64,000 nt of DNA from Ampullaceana balthica (GCA_944989445.1 CALYLW010001367.1:143441-207440), one strand, 5' to 3'; positions 42,785-53,884 are shown, counted from the first letter of the stretch. Made by a program: numbers and translations. The notes: a model not told the origin generated them from the letters alone.

Positions 42785-44664
42785 AACAAATGTACGAAGG
42801 CATAAAAAAGGCCACTGGGCCCACAACTTCAAAGTCAGCTCCAATCAAGACAAAATCAGGTGAGATGATCACAGAACGAGACAAGCAGATGCGGCGCTGG
42901 ACTGAGCACTATCTAGAACTCTATGCGACACAGAATGTAGTATCTGACTCTGCCATAGAAAGAATACCAGATCTACCAGTTCTAGATCAGCTTGATGCTA
43001 CACCATCAATAGAGGAGCTTGGTAGGGCTATCTATCATCTGAGAAATGTAAAGGCCCCAGGCAACGATGGCATTCCTGCAGAAGTCCTTAAGCACGGCCA
43101 GCCAGCACTACTGAAGCCTCTGCACGAACTCATATGCGATTGCTGGGAACGCGGTCACATCCCACAGGACATGCGTTACGCCAAAATAGTTACGCTTTAT
43201 AAGAACAAAGGAGATCGCAGCGATTGCAATAACTATCGTGGTATCTCCTTACTGAGTATTGTGGGAAAGGCTTTTGCCAGAGTGATCCTTGCACGCCTGC
43301 AAATTCTGGCGCAAAATGTCTACCCAGAATCACAATGCGGTTTTCGGGCTGGCTGGTCAAAAATGGACATGATCTTCTCACTCCGTCAGCTACAAGAGAA
43401 ATTTCGGGAGCAACAGAAAGCCCTCTTTGTTGCCTTCATAGATCCAACAAAGGCATTTGACCTGGTCAGCCGCGAGGGTCTGCTACGTATATTGGAAAAA
43501 ATAGGATGCCCGCCGCGGCTTCTCTCCATCATCGAGTCCTTCCACACCAATATGCACAGCACAGTGCTCTTCGATGGTGCCACCTCAGAACCCTTCCCAG
43601 TCTGTAGCGGAGTCAAACAGGGTTGTGTACTGGCTCCAACACTCTTCGGTATCTTTTTCTCGATGCTACTGCGTCATGCATTCGAGGACTGTTTCGAGGG
43701 TGTAAACATCCATACCAGGGCGGATGGAAATCTGTACAACATCAGCCGTCTCCGTGCAAAGAGGAAAGTGGAAAATGTTTTAATTAGAGAGCTGCTCTTC
43801 GCGGATGACGCAGCCCTTACCTCACATTCAGAGATAGGTCTCCAACTTTTGGTCGACAAGTTCTCAGAGGCATGCAAAGATTTTGGTCTAACGATAAGCC
43901 TCAAAAAGACCAACATTATGAGACAAGGAACTGACTGCTTCCCAGCAATCTCCATTGAGGGAAACACTTTGGATGTCGTCGATGATTTTACCTACCTTTG
44001 CAGTAACATCACAAGCACACTCTCCCTGGAAAAGGAAATTGAAACCAGAATCGGCAAGGCTTCATCATTAATGGCTAGGCTGAATAAAAGAGTGTGGAAC
44101 AATGCACAGCTCACTGCTAGGACAAAAATCACTGTGTACCAGGCCTGCGTGCTCAGCACACTCCTCTATGGCAGCGAGTGCTGGACGACCTATGCCAAAC
44201 AAACAAAGCAACTCAACAGCTTCCACTTACGATGCTTGCGCAGGATTCTGCACATCAAGTGGCAGGACAAGATAACGAATGTCGAGGTACTCAGAAGGAG
44301 TCATATGCTGAGCATGCACTCAATCCTGAGTGAGAGGCGCCTGCGGTGGCTGGGACATGTCCGCAGGATGAACTCGGAGCGCATTCCAAGAGCCCTGCTT
44401 TACGGTGAGCTGGCAACTGGTGTGCGGAAGAGAGGACGCCCCTGCTTGCGCTTCAAGGATGTCTGCAAGAAAGACATGAGTCTGGCGCAGATAGACCATA
44501 AAACGTGGGAAACCATTGCTGAGGAACGCACCTCCTGGCGGGCTAAAGTACGCGAGGGCATCCAAGCCGCGGAAGCTTCCCTTACAGTCAAGAGCGAGGA
44601 GAAAAGGGCCAGGAGAAAGGGGAAGGGGGGCAGAGGAGCAGGAGGAAACGCCACCATCCCATGA
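42682..44664 (+). CDS. LINE-A copy 2, reverse transcriptase (open, frameshifted upstream)
   Basis: 660 codons. RT motifs: KAPGNDGIPAEVLK, IVTLYKNKGDRSDCNNYRGI, AFIDPTKAFDLVSR (motif A), CSGVKQGCVLAPTLFGIFF (motif B), LFADDAALTSH (motif C). Then FTYLCSNITS, LSTLLYGSECWTTY, GHVRRMNSERIPRA. The C-terminus ends KRARRKGKGGRGAGGN without the finger found in copy 1, matching the copy at 15373; copies 2 and 15373 are one subfamily. Frameshifts upstream make the element inactive. Confidence 0.92.
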   Translation: MSQKCQKHSPEDCANTYWVELCKSIQSAADQGDIKQMYEGIKKATGPTTSKSAPIKTKSGEMITERDKQMRRWTEHYLELYATQNVVSDSAIERIPDLPVLDQLDATPSIEELGRAIYHLRNVKAPGNDGIPAEVLKHGQPALLKPLHELICDCWERGHIPQDMRYAKIVTLYKNKGDRSDCNNYRGISLLSIVGKAFARVILARLQILAQNVYPESQCGFRAGWSKMDMIFSLRQLQEKFREQQKALFVAFIDPTKAFDLVSREGLLRILEKIGCPPRLLSIIESFHTNMHSTVLFDGATSEPFPVCSGVKQGCVLAPTLFGIFFSMLLRHAFEDCFEGVNIHTRADGNLYNISRLRAKRKVENVLIRELLFADDAALTSHSEIGLQLLVDKFSEACKDFGLTISLKKTNIMRQGTDCFPAISIEGNTLDVVDDFTYLCSNITSTLSLEKEIETRIGKASSLMARLNKRVWNNAQLTARTKITVYQACVLSTLLYGSECWTTYAKQTKQLNSFHLRCLRRILHIKWQDKITNVEVLRRSHMLSMHSILSERRLRWLGHVRRMNSERIPRALLYGELATGVRKRGRPCLRFKDVCKKDMSLAQIDHKTWETIAEERTSWRAKVREGIQAAEASLTVKSEEKRARRKGKGGRGAGGNATIP

Positions 44665-44801
44665 GGATGGACGGATGCCATATATATATATATTATTATT
44701 TATAGTATTATTCTAGTATTATTATACTGACATCGTTTTAACTTTAAAGCTTCCTCTACAGCATAAGACGATATTCGTTTTTCTATATTTTTTTTTCAAA
44801 G

Positions 44802-44965
44802 CTCCAAAATCTCCGTTGTATACGAGAAAGCCGAAGAAGTATGGCATCATCAGAACATGCTCCTGACCTGGAAATATTGTAAAGTCATCTTTTTACCTCC
44901 ACCATTTACGCCTATTTCTTTAATATTATATCTGTGTAGCTGTGAAGATACAGGGGAACCGTTCA
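44802..44965 (+). CDS. TRPM: TRPM-like channel, exon 17 of model: TRP-helix region
   Basis: 164 nt, phase 2 in and 1 out, acceptor ttttttttcaaag, donor gtaagt. It encodes SKISVVYEKAEEVWHHQNML, then LTWKYCKVIFLPPPFTPISL and more. The family pattern after S6 (x-x-F/I-x-x-V, about ten residues, VWxxQ, then LPPPF/L) is visible. The acceptor is slightly weak (AAG). A 4.04-kb LINE sits in the preceding intron. Confidence 0.88.
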
Positions 44966-45174
44966 GTAAGTTACGATTTTGTGTTCGTTAAAAATAGTCA
45001 ACTATATTGTGATATTTTCAATAATTGATATTTTCAATCATTAAATTAATAATCATAAAAATCTAAATTACTTTCAAGACCATTGTAGAGCTAATACCAG
45101 ATATGTAAAACATAGAAAAATACCGTTCAATCTTTTCTTAAGTTAAAATCTTTGCATTTCATTTTCAATTTTAG

Positions 45175-45262
45175 CTCAACAAATTAAAGAACACGAAGAT
45201 ATCAAGCTCCAGCGATTGATAATGGTAAACCAGAAGAAAACTGAAAAAGAAGAAAATTCTAC
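45175..45262 (+). CDS. TRPM: TRPM-like channel, exon 18 of model (charged tail helix)
   Basis: 88 nt, phase 1 in and 2 out, acceptor caattttag, donor gtaaga. It encodes QQIKEHEDIKLQRLIMVNQK then KTEKEENS. Highly charged and helical, in the position where TRPMs carry the post-TRP connecting helix. Too short to call a coiled coil. Confidence 0.78.
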
Positions 45263-45451
45263 GTAAGATATCTTTACAAAAACGTTTTTGAAAGAATAAA
45301 GGACCTCAGATATCTGAACAAACTTTGATTAAAAAATAATAATTTAGTATATCTGTACAGCATCTTAATGTTAGAATAAATGAGGTATGATATCGGTAAA
45401 ATTTCTTATTTTAAGAATAATTACTTTCAAATAAATTACTTATCTTTTCAG

Positions 45452-45489
45452 AGTCGTGTGCAATGGTGTAGTACTGTGCCCACATAAAG
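45452..45489 (+). CDS. TRPM: TRPM-like channel, exon 19 of model (small tail exon)
   Basis: 38 nt, phase 2 in and 1 out, acceptor atcttttcag, donor gtaatg. It encodes VVCNGVVLCPHK. Support is the good acceptor plus phase agreement on both sides; no motif is recognised. Confidence 0.6.
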
Positions 45490-45710
45490 GTAATGTCTGC
45501 AGTGGCGTAATCAAGGGGTGCTTAGTGCTTAGGCAGTAATCTAAATAGTGAAGCAATCATTTGCTTTATAGAGGTTGGAAAAAGGGCGGACGGGGTCTGA
45601 GCAATTCAAACTTTTGTTTTTAAAAAAAGGGAGATAAAAAGTTCGTTTATCTCTGTTGGTCCTTCCCCGGGTTAGATTTTCTTTAAAAATGTAACTACTT
45701 TAAAAACATA

Positions 45711-45920
45711 TTTGAACTAGATGCGACCCATGGCGTAGCATACGCCGCGGACCTACTCATCGTAGATAGTGCAAAGATCAGGGGGGGGGGTTGAGAGAAC
45801 GGACATAGTTTGTATTAGAGTTTTGACGCATTTTTACGGGAACCCGAACGCAATATTACAACCCGTGTAATTGCACGACAACGGCTAACTGAATCCCGAG
45901 TTCCCATTGACAGGCCTACT
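45711..45920. repeat. Dispersed repeat with GC palindromic end
   Basis: Contains ggcgtagcatacgccgcgg and ctcatcgtagatagtgcaaa; a related block is at 47252-47322 (tgtagcatacgccgcc, catagatagtgcatagagc). No coding content. Confidence 0.6.
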
Positions 45921-46295
45921 CCACATTTGCCTATTTTGAGCGGTAGCCAGCAGTACATTAAACGTCTGCCCTGTCCAATCTTTTATATTGTAAATCAAAT
46001 TTTACCATTTTTGAACTCTTCCCATGCAATCTTCGACAGTGCCTTGAAAGAGGATTTTTGCCAGAATATTAAGTCGCAGCACATGACCAAACCATGCTCT
46101 TGATTGTCTATGATTGTTTCTAGACGGCCTGCAATCTGTCCCAGACGTACCCATTGGTCTTATGTTCTAGATAAGAGATTTGGAGAAAATTTCTCATGCA
46201 TTTATAGACATACATACACAGAGACACACACGCACACACACACAGGCATATATATATATATATATATATATTCATTTATTTATATATATATATAT
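45921..46295. other. Intron with decayed LINE scrap and (CA)n/(TA)n microsatellite
   Basis: 46218-46245 is a (CA)n-like tract followed by (TA)n to 46295. The preceding sequence has no supported feature. Confidence 0.6.
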
Positions 46296-47008
46296 TAGGG
46301 CTGTTAATCATTAATTTAAATGTAATCGTTAACTTTTGAAAAATTAACGATTAATTAATCGTTAATTTCGATTAAAGAAAAAAAAATTTATGATGTCACT
46401 TATTAAACGTTCTTGTTGAAAATCTAAATAACTCTGGAATGTCTCCTTTATATGTCATCTTTTAACCAACTACGCAAAAAGATAAGTGTTTTGACTTTAT
46501 TTGGTTCAAGTGATGAGCGGGTCTCATTGACAATATAACCAGCCGAGCTGAATAATCATTCACATGGAGCTCAGGTAAGTGGTATGCACCAAACGGTCTT
46601 GTCAAGGAATGATATTATTGGATATCGGTGTTTATTAAGTTTCCACCATTGTAGAGGATTACTGAATTCATGAACCTTTGTCTCCATTTCGTAACCATGT
46701 AATTCATCAGAAGAGCTGTCGTCATTTTCTGTCTCTGAATCAGTCTCCATTACTGCCATTAGCTTAATACGCTTTTCATTTGGTTTGATAAGTAGGCGAA
46801 GTGTTAGAACCATCTTAGACAAACTTTATCAACATTTTGAACATTCCCTTCTGTCAATAGTTTAATTTTCGTGTAATCATCAGGAAATTTATTATTTATC
46901 GGCCGAATTACTTTTTGACTTCGAATAATTTGTAAATGATGGGTCGATTAATCGTTAAAAATAATGATATCGGTAACATATTTTAACGTATAATCGAGAA
47001 ATTAATCG

Positions 47009-47012
<4 letters not shown>
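46296..47012 (-). pseudogene. hAT transposase C-terminal remnant (copy 2), set in TA repeats
   Basis: Starts tagggctgttaatcatt, the same TAGGGCT terminus as the MITE at 8389. Subterminal ttaacgattaattaatcg blocks occur at both ends. The minus strand 46822-46571 reads LRLLIKPNEKRIKLMAVMET, an acidic SETENDDSSSDE run, then NPLQWWKLNKHRYPIISFLD and KTVWCIPLT (start of the hATC domain). Flanked on both sides by (TA)n. Confidence 0.82.
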
Positions 47013-47042
<30 letters not shown>

Positions 47043-47251
47043 GCACTTATGATAATTCAATAATTCTAAATTACAAATATTTAACATTTTTAGTACGATT
47101 TATCAATTTCTACATAAAACTAATGCAGAAACAGGACATTTTCTAATGAAATATTTATTTTTATGTAGTTAAGTGAAACGGCCTGACCTGTTTTGTTTAT
47201 TTTTTCTTTAGTTATGTGTTGGTGTGATACGCTTTTCTAATATGAAATACT

Positions 47252-47322
47252 AGGCACGACCCGCGGTGTAGCATACGCCGCCAACTTGCTCATCATAGAT
47301 AGTGCATAGAGCGGGGAAACGA
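47252..47322. repeat. Second copy of the 45711-type repeat end
   Basis: actaggcacgacccgcggtg followed by tagcatacgccgcc and ctcatcatagatagtgcat. Confidence 0.55.
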
Positions 47323-47527
47323 ACCCAAACAGCAGCACGAATTAATGAAAAAAAGCGATTAAACGTGGAGACATGCACACTGTGGTTGTTGTTACCTGCC
47401 CACACCCTTTACTACCGTCTATTGCCAAGAATAAACTATGATTGGCCGACCCTAGCGAGGGTTACTCTTGTTCGCAAAAAAGGAGGAAAAGAACGGGTAG
47501 AAACAAATATTAAAAACTTGTTTTTTT

Positions 47528-47603
47528 AATTTCCCGCCGAGGCTTGAACCTAGAATTTTCCGCGTGCATAATGCACGTTATAAGCACTACACTACGAATC
47601 ACA
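47528..47603 (-). pseudogene. tRNA-Val-like pseudogene or SINE head
   Basis: Minus strand reads ttcgtagtgtagtgcttata then acgtgcattatgcacgcgg and, further on, aggttcaagcctcgg. Boxes A and B fit a valine-type tRNA, but the anticodon loop is altered and the acceptor stem is poor, so it is not a functional tRNA. Confidence 0.5.
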
Positions 47604-47756
47604 TGTTATTCTGTGAAGGTAAAATGCAAGTGAACGCAGCAAGCATTGTTGCCCTTTCAACTATTTTTGCACTTTACATCTCACTACGCTTGCCAACTGT
47701 GATTTGTCGACCCCAGCGAGGGTCATTCATCATGCTTACTTGCACATACTCGCTTT

Positions 47757-47758
<2 letters not shown>

Positions 47759-47852
<94 letters not shown>
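47759..47852. repeat. (TA)n microsatellite
   Basis: About 94 bp of pure TA; the reading frames through it are artefacts. Confidence 0.97.
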
Positions 47853-47855
<3 letters not shown>

Positions 47856-47861
47856 GGCGGC

Positions 47862-47975
47862 TGAATGTCGTAGTTAATAGTAAGCTCTACTCACAAGCTG
47901 ACGAAGTTTCAGGTGGTGGGATTAGAGCCGATGTAAGCCACAATATAAATATTAATGAATGACTATTGCTAACTG
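47862..47975 (+). mobile_element. SINE family 2, copy 1
   Basis: tcgtagttaatagtaagctc, then actcacaagctgacg, a gattagagccgatgtaagcc box-B-like region, then aatgaatgactattgctaac. The same order occurs at 58862-59075. Confidence 0.6.
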
Positions 47976-48500
47976 GGAAATAAAGAATTACATGTTTACG
48001 ATTTTGGTGCTTCCGACCCAAAAGGAATACACATTTGGAGTTTATTTTTCTACGTTATTTTTAATATGGGTCATCAAGTTCTTATGTAACAAGTTTGGCC
48101 TGGATCCATCCTTTTATTAGTAGCCAACGTTAAAAATTTTTTAAATATAATTCATAAATGGAAAAAAAAATTGTTTTGCCTATTACCATCGTGATAATGT
48201 ATTAACATATTCTCACTTTTTCATGATTCTATATACCTGATTGAATCCAATTGATATAATTAGGAACTGTTTGGATTTAATCAGTGAGCGTTGCCAGGAG
48301 TTAATGGACCATAATGGCCATCAATTTGAACAATTTCGTTAATATGCTGTTTTCTACTTTCTTCACAGTATTTTGATTTATTAAACATTGCTATATGTTG
48401 TTGTTAATGTCATTTAAAGAGTTTATACATTTTTGGGACACCCTGTATAGAAAGTTATTATGGTTAGTTTTAATTAGTCTTATCTATTATTATTCCACAG
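47976..48500 (+). other. Intron with decayed R1-like sequence
   Basis: Words such as aatatgggtcatcaagttct and accaatttgg-like blocks resemble the R1 clusters; no gene seen before exon 20. Confidence 0.45.
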
Positions 48501-48525
48501 CGATTCCCGAAGTGGACCCTAAAAG
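48501..48525 (+). CDS. TRPM: TRPM-like channel, exon 20 of model (microexon)
   Basis: 25 nt, phase 1 in and 2 out, acceptor tattccacag, donor gttatt (weak, non-consensus +3/+4). It encodes IPEVDPK flanked by split codons. Kept because 25 + 32 nt (with exon 21) sums to a multiple of three and the joined peptide is open. Confidence 0.5.
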
Positions 48526-49454
48526 GTTATTACTTCAATTTACCCTAGCATAGTTTTATTTATAATTTAAAAATTGAATTCTTTAATTACTATTTTTATA
48601 CGTTGTTATTAATGAAGAAACTATTGCTTGAGCCATCCAGTGTGACACCTGCAATGAATGGTACCACACAGTTTGCCTGCATACCAAAGCACATAGCAAT
48701 AGGCCTAGGAAATAAATATGCATCTTAGCATTGCATACATTGTGGGTTGCCCCAAATCATTTCAGATTTGTTTAACTATAGGAACCTGCTCACCACAAAT
48801 TCTTACAGTGTTTTGGCTAATCCTATTTCAAATAACCCACTAGATAAAATGAAACCTGCCACGCAAACCCATAAAACGGGGACTTCAATCTTCCAGATAT
48901 AAATTGGAAAAACTATACAATTGATAACCATCAAACTAATAAAGACATTAACGAACACTTTATAAGCACAATAAACAACTTAAACCTAGAACAGATAGTA
49001 AAAAAACAACAAGGAAAAATAAAACACTAGATTTATTCCTAACAAATAGACCAGGACTAGTGTTAGACTATAAAATAATTCCTAGACTATCCGATCATGA
49101 TATTGTTAGGGTCACCAATACAATAAAAACTAAAATTAATAAGATACCTAGAAGAATAATCTTTGGAATAAATTTAATTCAATAAAACTACACCAATCAG
49201 CGGCTAACTTCCAAAAAAATTTCCTAAGTAAATTTAATACAAATAGCCCAATAGAAGAAATTGGAAAGATATAAAAACAAATCTAAAAACTTTTATGGAT
49301 GAGAATGTTCAAACAAAATTAACATCAAATAAAATTAACAAATGCTGGTTCAATTTTAAATTAAAAAAGATATGCAAACAAAAAGAGAACTTTAAAAAAA
49401 AATTAAGGCTACCAATTCAAAAATGATACACAAAAAGTACTTACAGTTAAACAC

Positions 49455-50294
49455 TTGACACAAAAACTTATTCGATACCTCCAACATGAATATATAAACA
49501 ATTTAATTTCTAAAGATAACAATAAAAACGTATGGTCCTTTATCAAATCTAAAAAAATGGAACATACAGGAATAGTCACACTAAAAGACTCAAATGATAA
49601 AACCTATAATGATAATGAGACTAAAGCTAATACCCTTAACACATATTTTGCATCATCATTCTCTGCCTCAGGCGACAAGGAAGTTTTAATAAATTTAAAT
49701 AAAATGGAAGAAATAGGTAACATAACTATAGACGAGATAGGTATACATTCACTCCTAAAAAACTTTAAAATAAACAAAGCCACTGGCCCAGATGAATTGC
49801 CTGCAAGGTTATTAAAAGAACTAAGCAATGAACTGTCCTTAATCCTTGTAGTTCTTTTTCAAGCCTCTCTAAACCAGGGTAAAGTGCCCCAGGATTGGAA
49901 ATTAGCTAACGTAACTCCACTCTTTAAGAAAGGTGATAAATCAGACCCTGGTAATTACAGACCTGTATCACTTACTAGTATCACCTGTAAATTACTAGAA
50001 CACATAATATATAGTAAAATAGTTAGCCACCTAGACAAATATCATGCCCTATCCCCGCATCAACAGGGCTTTAGAAAAAACAGATCATGTGAAACACAAT
50101 TAATAGGTTTAATAGATGAACTATCAAAAGGTTTAGACAATAATGATCAAATAGACACAATATTACTAGCTTCTCAAAAGCATTTGACAAAGTCCACCAC
50201 CTTAGTTTACTTAAAAAACTTAACTACTTTGGAATCTCAGGTTCCTTACAACACTGGATCCAAGACTTCCTTTTGGGCAGGGAGCAAACTGTAA
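49455..50294 (+). pseudogene. LINE-B RT, N-terminal half
   Basis: Motifs: NKATGPDELPARLLKELS, VPQDWKLANVTPLFKKGDKS, NYRPVSLTSITCKLLEHII, HQQGFRKNRSCETQLIG, NNDQIDTILLAS where the frame is lost just inside motif A (compare LLDFSKAFDKV in the 15995 copy). Confidence 0.87.
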
Positions 50295-51180
50295 TAATTA
50301 ATGGATCTAAATCTGCACCAATAAAGATTAACTCAGGAGTTCCACAAGGAACTGTGCTAGGTCCCTTACTCTTTTTAATTTATATAAATGATTTACCCAA
50401 CAACATCTCAACAGGTACAAAAGTTAGGTTATTTGCTGATGATTGTATAATCTATAGAACAATTAAATCAGAACAAGATAGCAAAAATTTTACAAAAAGA
50501 CTTAGATGAATTGATAAAATGGGAAACTAACTGGAGTATGTCTTTCCACCCAGAAAAGTGTCAACTGTTAAGAGTAACAAAGAAAAAGAAACAAATAAAT
50601 TCAAAATATTACATTCATGGAAAAGAACTGACCCAAACTAAAGATGCAAAATACTTAGGAGTCTTAATAAATGAGAAACTATCATGGAATCCCCATGTCA
50701 ATGAAGTTATTAAAAAATCAAACAAAGACTTTAGGCTTTATAAAAAGAAACTTTAACAAATGTAATAGAGATATAAAACTAAAATGCTACCTCACTTTGG
50801 TGAGACCTGTACTAGAATATGCATCTTCTGTATGGGACCGATCAACCAAAGAAAACATTGATAAACTAGAAACAAATTCAAAAAAGAGCTGCCAGATTCA
50901 TTACTGGAGAATATTCAATACTGACAAGAATAACACCATTAGTTAAAATCATTAAACCTTGAAACAGTAGAGGATAGAAGAACCAAGAGCAAAGTAGTAA
51001 TCATACATAAAGCAATTAAATTCTAATTTAGAAATGCAACACAAAGATAACTTAATACAACCCTCAGATAGACATAAAGATAAAAAAAACTTTCTTATTC
51101 CGTATGCAAGAACAAGTACATACACATTTTCTTTTTCCCGTCCGGAATTCGGGCGTGGCATGGGTTGCCTGAGAAACCAG
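50273..51180 (+). pseudogene. LINE-B RT, C-terminal half (several frames)
   Basis: NSGVPQGTVLGPLLFLIYIN and VRLFADDCIIYR (50273-50509), NWSMSFHPEKCQLLRVTKKK and AKYLGVLINEKLSWNP (50511-50756), then TLGFIKRNFNKCNRDIKLK and LVRPVLEYASSVWD (50671-50946), and finally ADSS-type C-terminal sequence in pieces to about 51180. Confidence 0.87.
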
Positions 51181-51478
51181 GAAAACTAACACTTTATCAA
51201 CATTTAAAACTCTAATAAAAATGCAGGACTAAACACAAAACCATAGATACGCGTAGGACGCAATAATATTCTTTATAGAAGGAGCGTCTGTAAACAGATA
51301 AGATAAGATAAGATAAGAGCACACATTCAAATGCTTACGCATTCATAACCACTACATTAAATAAAATGCACGACTTACAAAAAAAATATATATTTAAATT
51401 CTCAGTAATAAATAATAATTAGAAACACACAGGCACGAAGAATCGCACACAAACAATTATAAAATTATTTTTTTTTAA

Positions 51479-52081
51479 ATACAACTACAGAAATACAACT
51501 ACGCAAATACAACTACACAAATACAACTACAGAAACACAACTACGCAAATACAACTACACAAATACAACTACGCAAATACAACTACACAAATACAACTAC
51601 ACAAATACAACTACACAAATACAACTACGCAAATACGACTACGCAAATACAACTACACAAATACAACTACAGAAATACAACTACAGAAATACAACTACAC
51701 AAATACAACTACAGAAATACAACTACAGAAATACTACTACAGAAATACAACTACAGAAATACAACTACAGAAATACAACAACAGAAATACAACTACAGAA
51801 ATACAACTACAGAAATACAACTACAGAAATACAACTACACAAATACAACTACACAAATACAACTACAGAAATACAACTACAGAAATACAACTACAAAAAT
51901 ACAACTACACAAATACAACTACAGAAATACAACTACAGAAATACAACTACACAAATACAACTACACAAATACAACTACACAAATACAACTACACATATAC
52001 TACTACACAAATACAACTACACAAATACAACTACACAAATACAACTACACAAATACAACTACACAAATACAACTACAGAAA
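51479..52081 (+). repeat. 14-bp minisatellite, about 43 copies
   Basis: Unit acaaatacaactac with variants at the first two positions (ac, ag, gc). Nearly uninterrupted for 600 bp. Confidence 0.96.
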
Positions 52082-52129
52082 ACGACAATACACAAGAAGA
52101 ACAAAAACCACCTACTCTGCTACTCGCAA

Positions 52130-52406
52130 GGGGCTGTCCATAAGGTACGTCATGCTATTTTTGACCATTTTTAACTCCCCCCTCCCCCCTGACACAAACT
52201 GTCACACATCTCGGACCCCCCCCCTAAAGTACGCCAGACTTTCGAACAAAAAATGTGTTTTTATTAACAAAATAATAAAAATTTAATATAAAACAGCGTG
52301 ACGTCACACATGGCCGGAACCGCCCCCTCGCCCTTTTCACAAACTGTCACACTTTCTTACACCCCCTCCCCCCTCTGGAGCGTGACGTACTTTATGGACG
52401 GCCCCC
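52130..52406. mobile_element. MITE with 25-bp terminal inverted repeats
   Basis: The left end ggggctgtccataaggtacg and the inverted right end gggccgtccataaagtacg are nearly identical. The interior is C-rich (ccccctcccccct) with repeated cacaaactgtcacac. Such GGGCCGTCCATAAA-type MITEs are widespread in invertebrates. Target duplication not clear. Confidence 0.8.
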
Positions 52407-52952
52407 AAATACCCACACCAACAACCTCGTACACGAATGTGCAGTCCAAAACACATGTGAACCACACACATAACCGAAAACAAAACCAAAAACACAGGTA
52501 CTCTTACAGAAACAATCCCCCCCAAAAAAAATAATAATAAAAATAAAATTTAAAAAATCGCATACACTGCTACAACGGAACAAATTCGATCACAAAGGAA
52601 TAAGACTCATACCAAATAATATGAGTGAAACGGCAAAATGAAAAACAAAATGAAAAAATTAGTTTGTGTAGCGCTTCAGTAATTAAAATGAGTCATGTAA
52701 AAAAAATAAACCTAAACGTAACTTGATTTCTGTTAAAATTATGGATCATAGGGAATTTGATAGGCCTAAAATGGGATTTAGGCGGAGAGCTGAATTTTCC
52801 GTAACGCAATTGTAACTGTGAAATTATTAAACGATTTTGACTGTTAATTTGTGTGTGCAAGTTAGTTAACTTTTGTGAAAAAATGGAAAATACATTTCTT
52901 TTTATTTGTACTCAAAATTTCTATTCTATTTTTTTTCTTTCATTTCATTAAG
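52407..52952 (+). other. Intron sequence, nothing recognised
   Basis: A/C-rich then AT-rich; ends in the exon 21 acceptor. Confidence 0.6.
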
Positions 52953-52984
52953 ATCACCCGATCCTAACATCAGCCCCTCTCTAG
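52953..52984 (+). CDS. TRPM: TRPM-like channel, exon 21 of model (microexon)
   Basis: 32 nt, phase 2 in and 1 out, acceptor tttcattaag, donor gtaaga. It encodes SPDPNISPSL followed by the shared glycine/alanine junction used by all later microexons. The proline/serine content suggests a disordered tail. Confidence 0.55.
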
Positions 52985-53068
52985 GTAAGAGAAAAACAAA
53001 TGTTTTATTAATATAAATGGTTAGTATGAAAGGGAGCCTTTAATAAATCTAAAGAAAAATAATGAAAC

Positions 53069-53194
53069 AAGATAGAGAGAGAGAAAAGGAGAGAGACAGA
53101 AACGAGAGAGAGAGGCCATGAGAAAGAGAGATAGAGATACATAAAGGCAGAGAGACAGACAGAGAGAGAGAGAGAGAGACAGAAAATGAGTGAT

Positions 53195-53240
<46 letters not shown>

Positions 53241-53258
53241 AAGAAAAGAGAGAGCGAG
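53069..53258. repeat. (GA)n / (CA)n purine-rich microsatellite
   Basis: agagagagag and acacacac runs with interruptions; antisense Ser/Leu-rich open frames are artefacts. Confidence 0.93.
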
Positions 53259-53884
53259 TATAACTGTCTTTAGTAATTGTAGACGGGACAAATATCAATA
53301 TGTCGATTCCTATCGATTTCTATAATGACAAATCATCTTAAATAACATATTTAAAAAATATATTTTTTTTAAAGCACAAGCTTTTATTTAAATATAGAAA
53401 GTGCACTAAAAAGAAGAAAATAACAATTTTTCTTTGCAACTATTCTATTGCATATAGATAACTATTTCTAATTAATATGATAGTAGCATGTATATGAATT
53501 ATCATCAAAGTTTTGAAACTTTTAATTTTTATTAATATTCATACAAATTTTTATTTATGTTTCGCAGCCTTGTACATGATAGAGAGTTGTGATAAGCGCC
53601 CCACGCTTTTATGTGCAGTGGATAGATTCAGTCATTTCACCTGTTATCATAGAAAAGTTTTTTCTTTTTATTGCACTTTCTATATGTAAATACAAACGTG
53701 TGCTTTTAAAAAAAAAGATTTTTTAAATATTTCATTTTCTACTTTTTAGTATCAAATTTTTAAAAATCCATTTTTCGACATGATCAATTCAATTTAATTA
53801 GTCAAACTTTGTTGTCTATAACTTAAATGTGAAAGTGGTAAAAAGATAGATTATTAATTACAAATGTATGTATTTAAAAAAAAA
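53259..53884 (+). other. Intron sequence, nothing recognised
   Basis: AT-rich, no feature supported. Confidence 0.6.

Larger units (their letters stand above)
40648..44690 (+). mobile_element. Full-length LINE-A copy 2 with 12-bp TSD
   Basis: 4,043 bp from gtggtccaagg to a gatgcc(at)n end. Flanked by tattattattta (40636-40647 and 44691-44702); the TSD is low-complexity so slightly ambiguous. Diverged from copy 1, with two frameshifts. Lies in the intron between the S6 exon and the TRP-helix exon. Confidence 0.9.
48605..51320 (+). mobile_element. LINE-B (CR1/Jockey-like) copy, most complete in window
   Basis: Starts with a broken PHD-like finger (CDTCNEWYHTVC). The endonuclease is partly deleted (joins at GDFNLPDINWKNYT; later RLSDHDIVRV). 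RT follows in several frames, and the element ends agaaggagcgtctgtaaaca then gataagataagataag. Frameshifts near 50165, 50490, 50735 and 50880. Inactive. Confidence 0.85.

Noticed and set aside
51479..52081. CRISPR-like array
   Set aside because: Contiguous 14-bp units with no spacers, in a eukaryotic intron: a minisatellite.
53008..53298. Ser/Leu-rich antisense open frames
   Set aside because: Artefact of (GA)n/(CA)n microsatellite.
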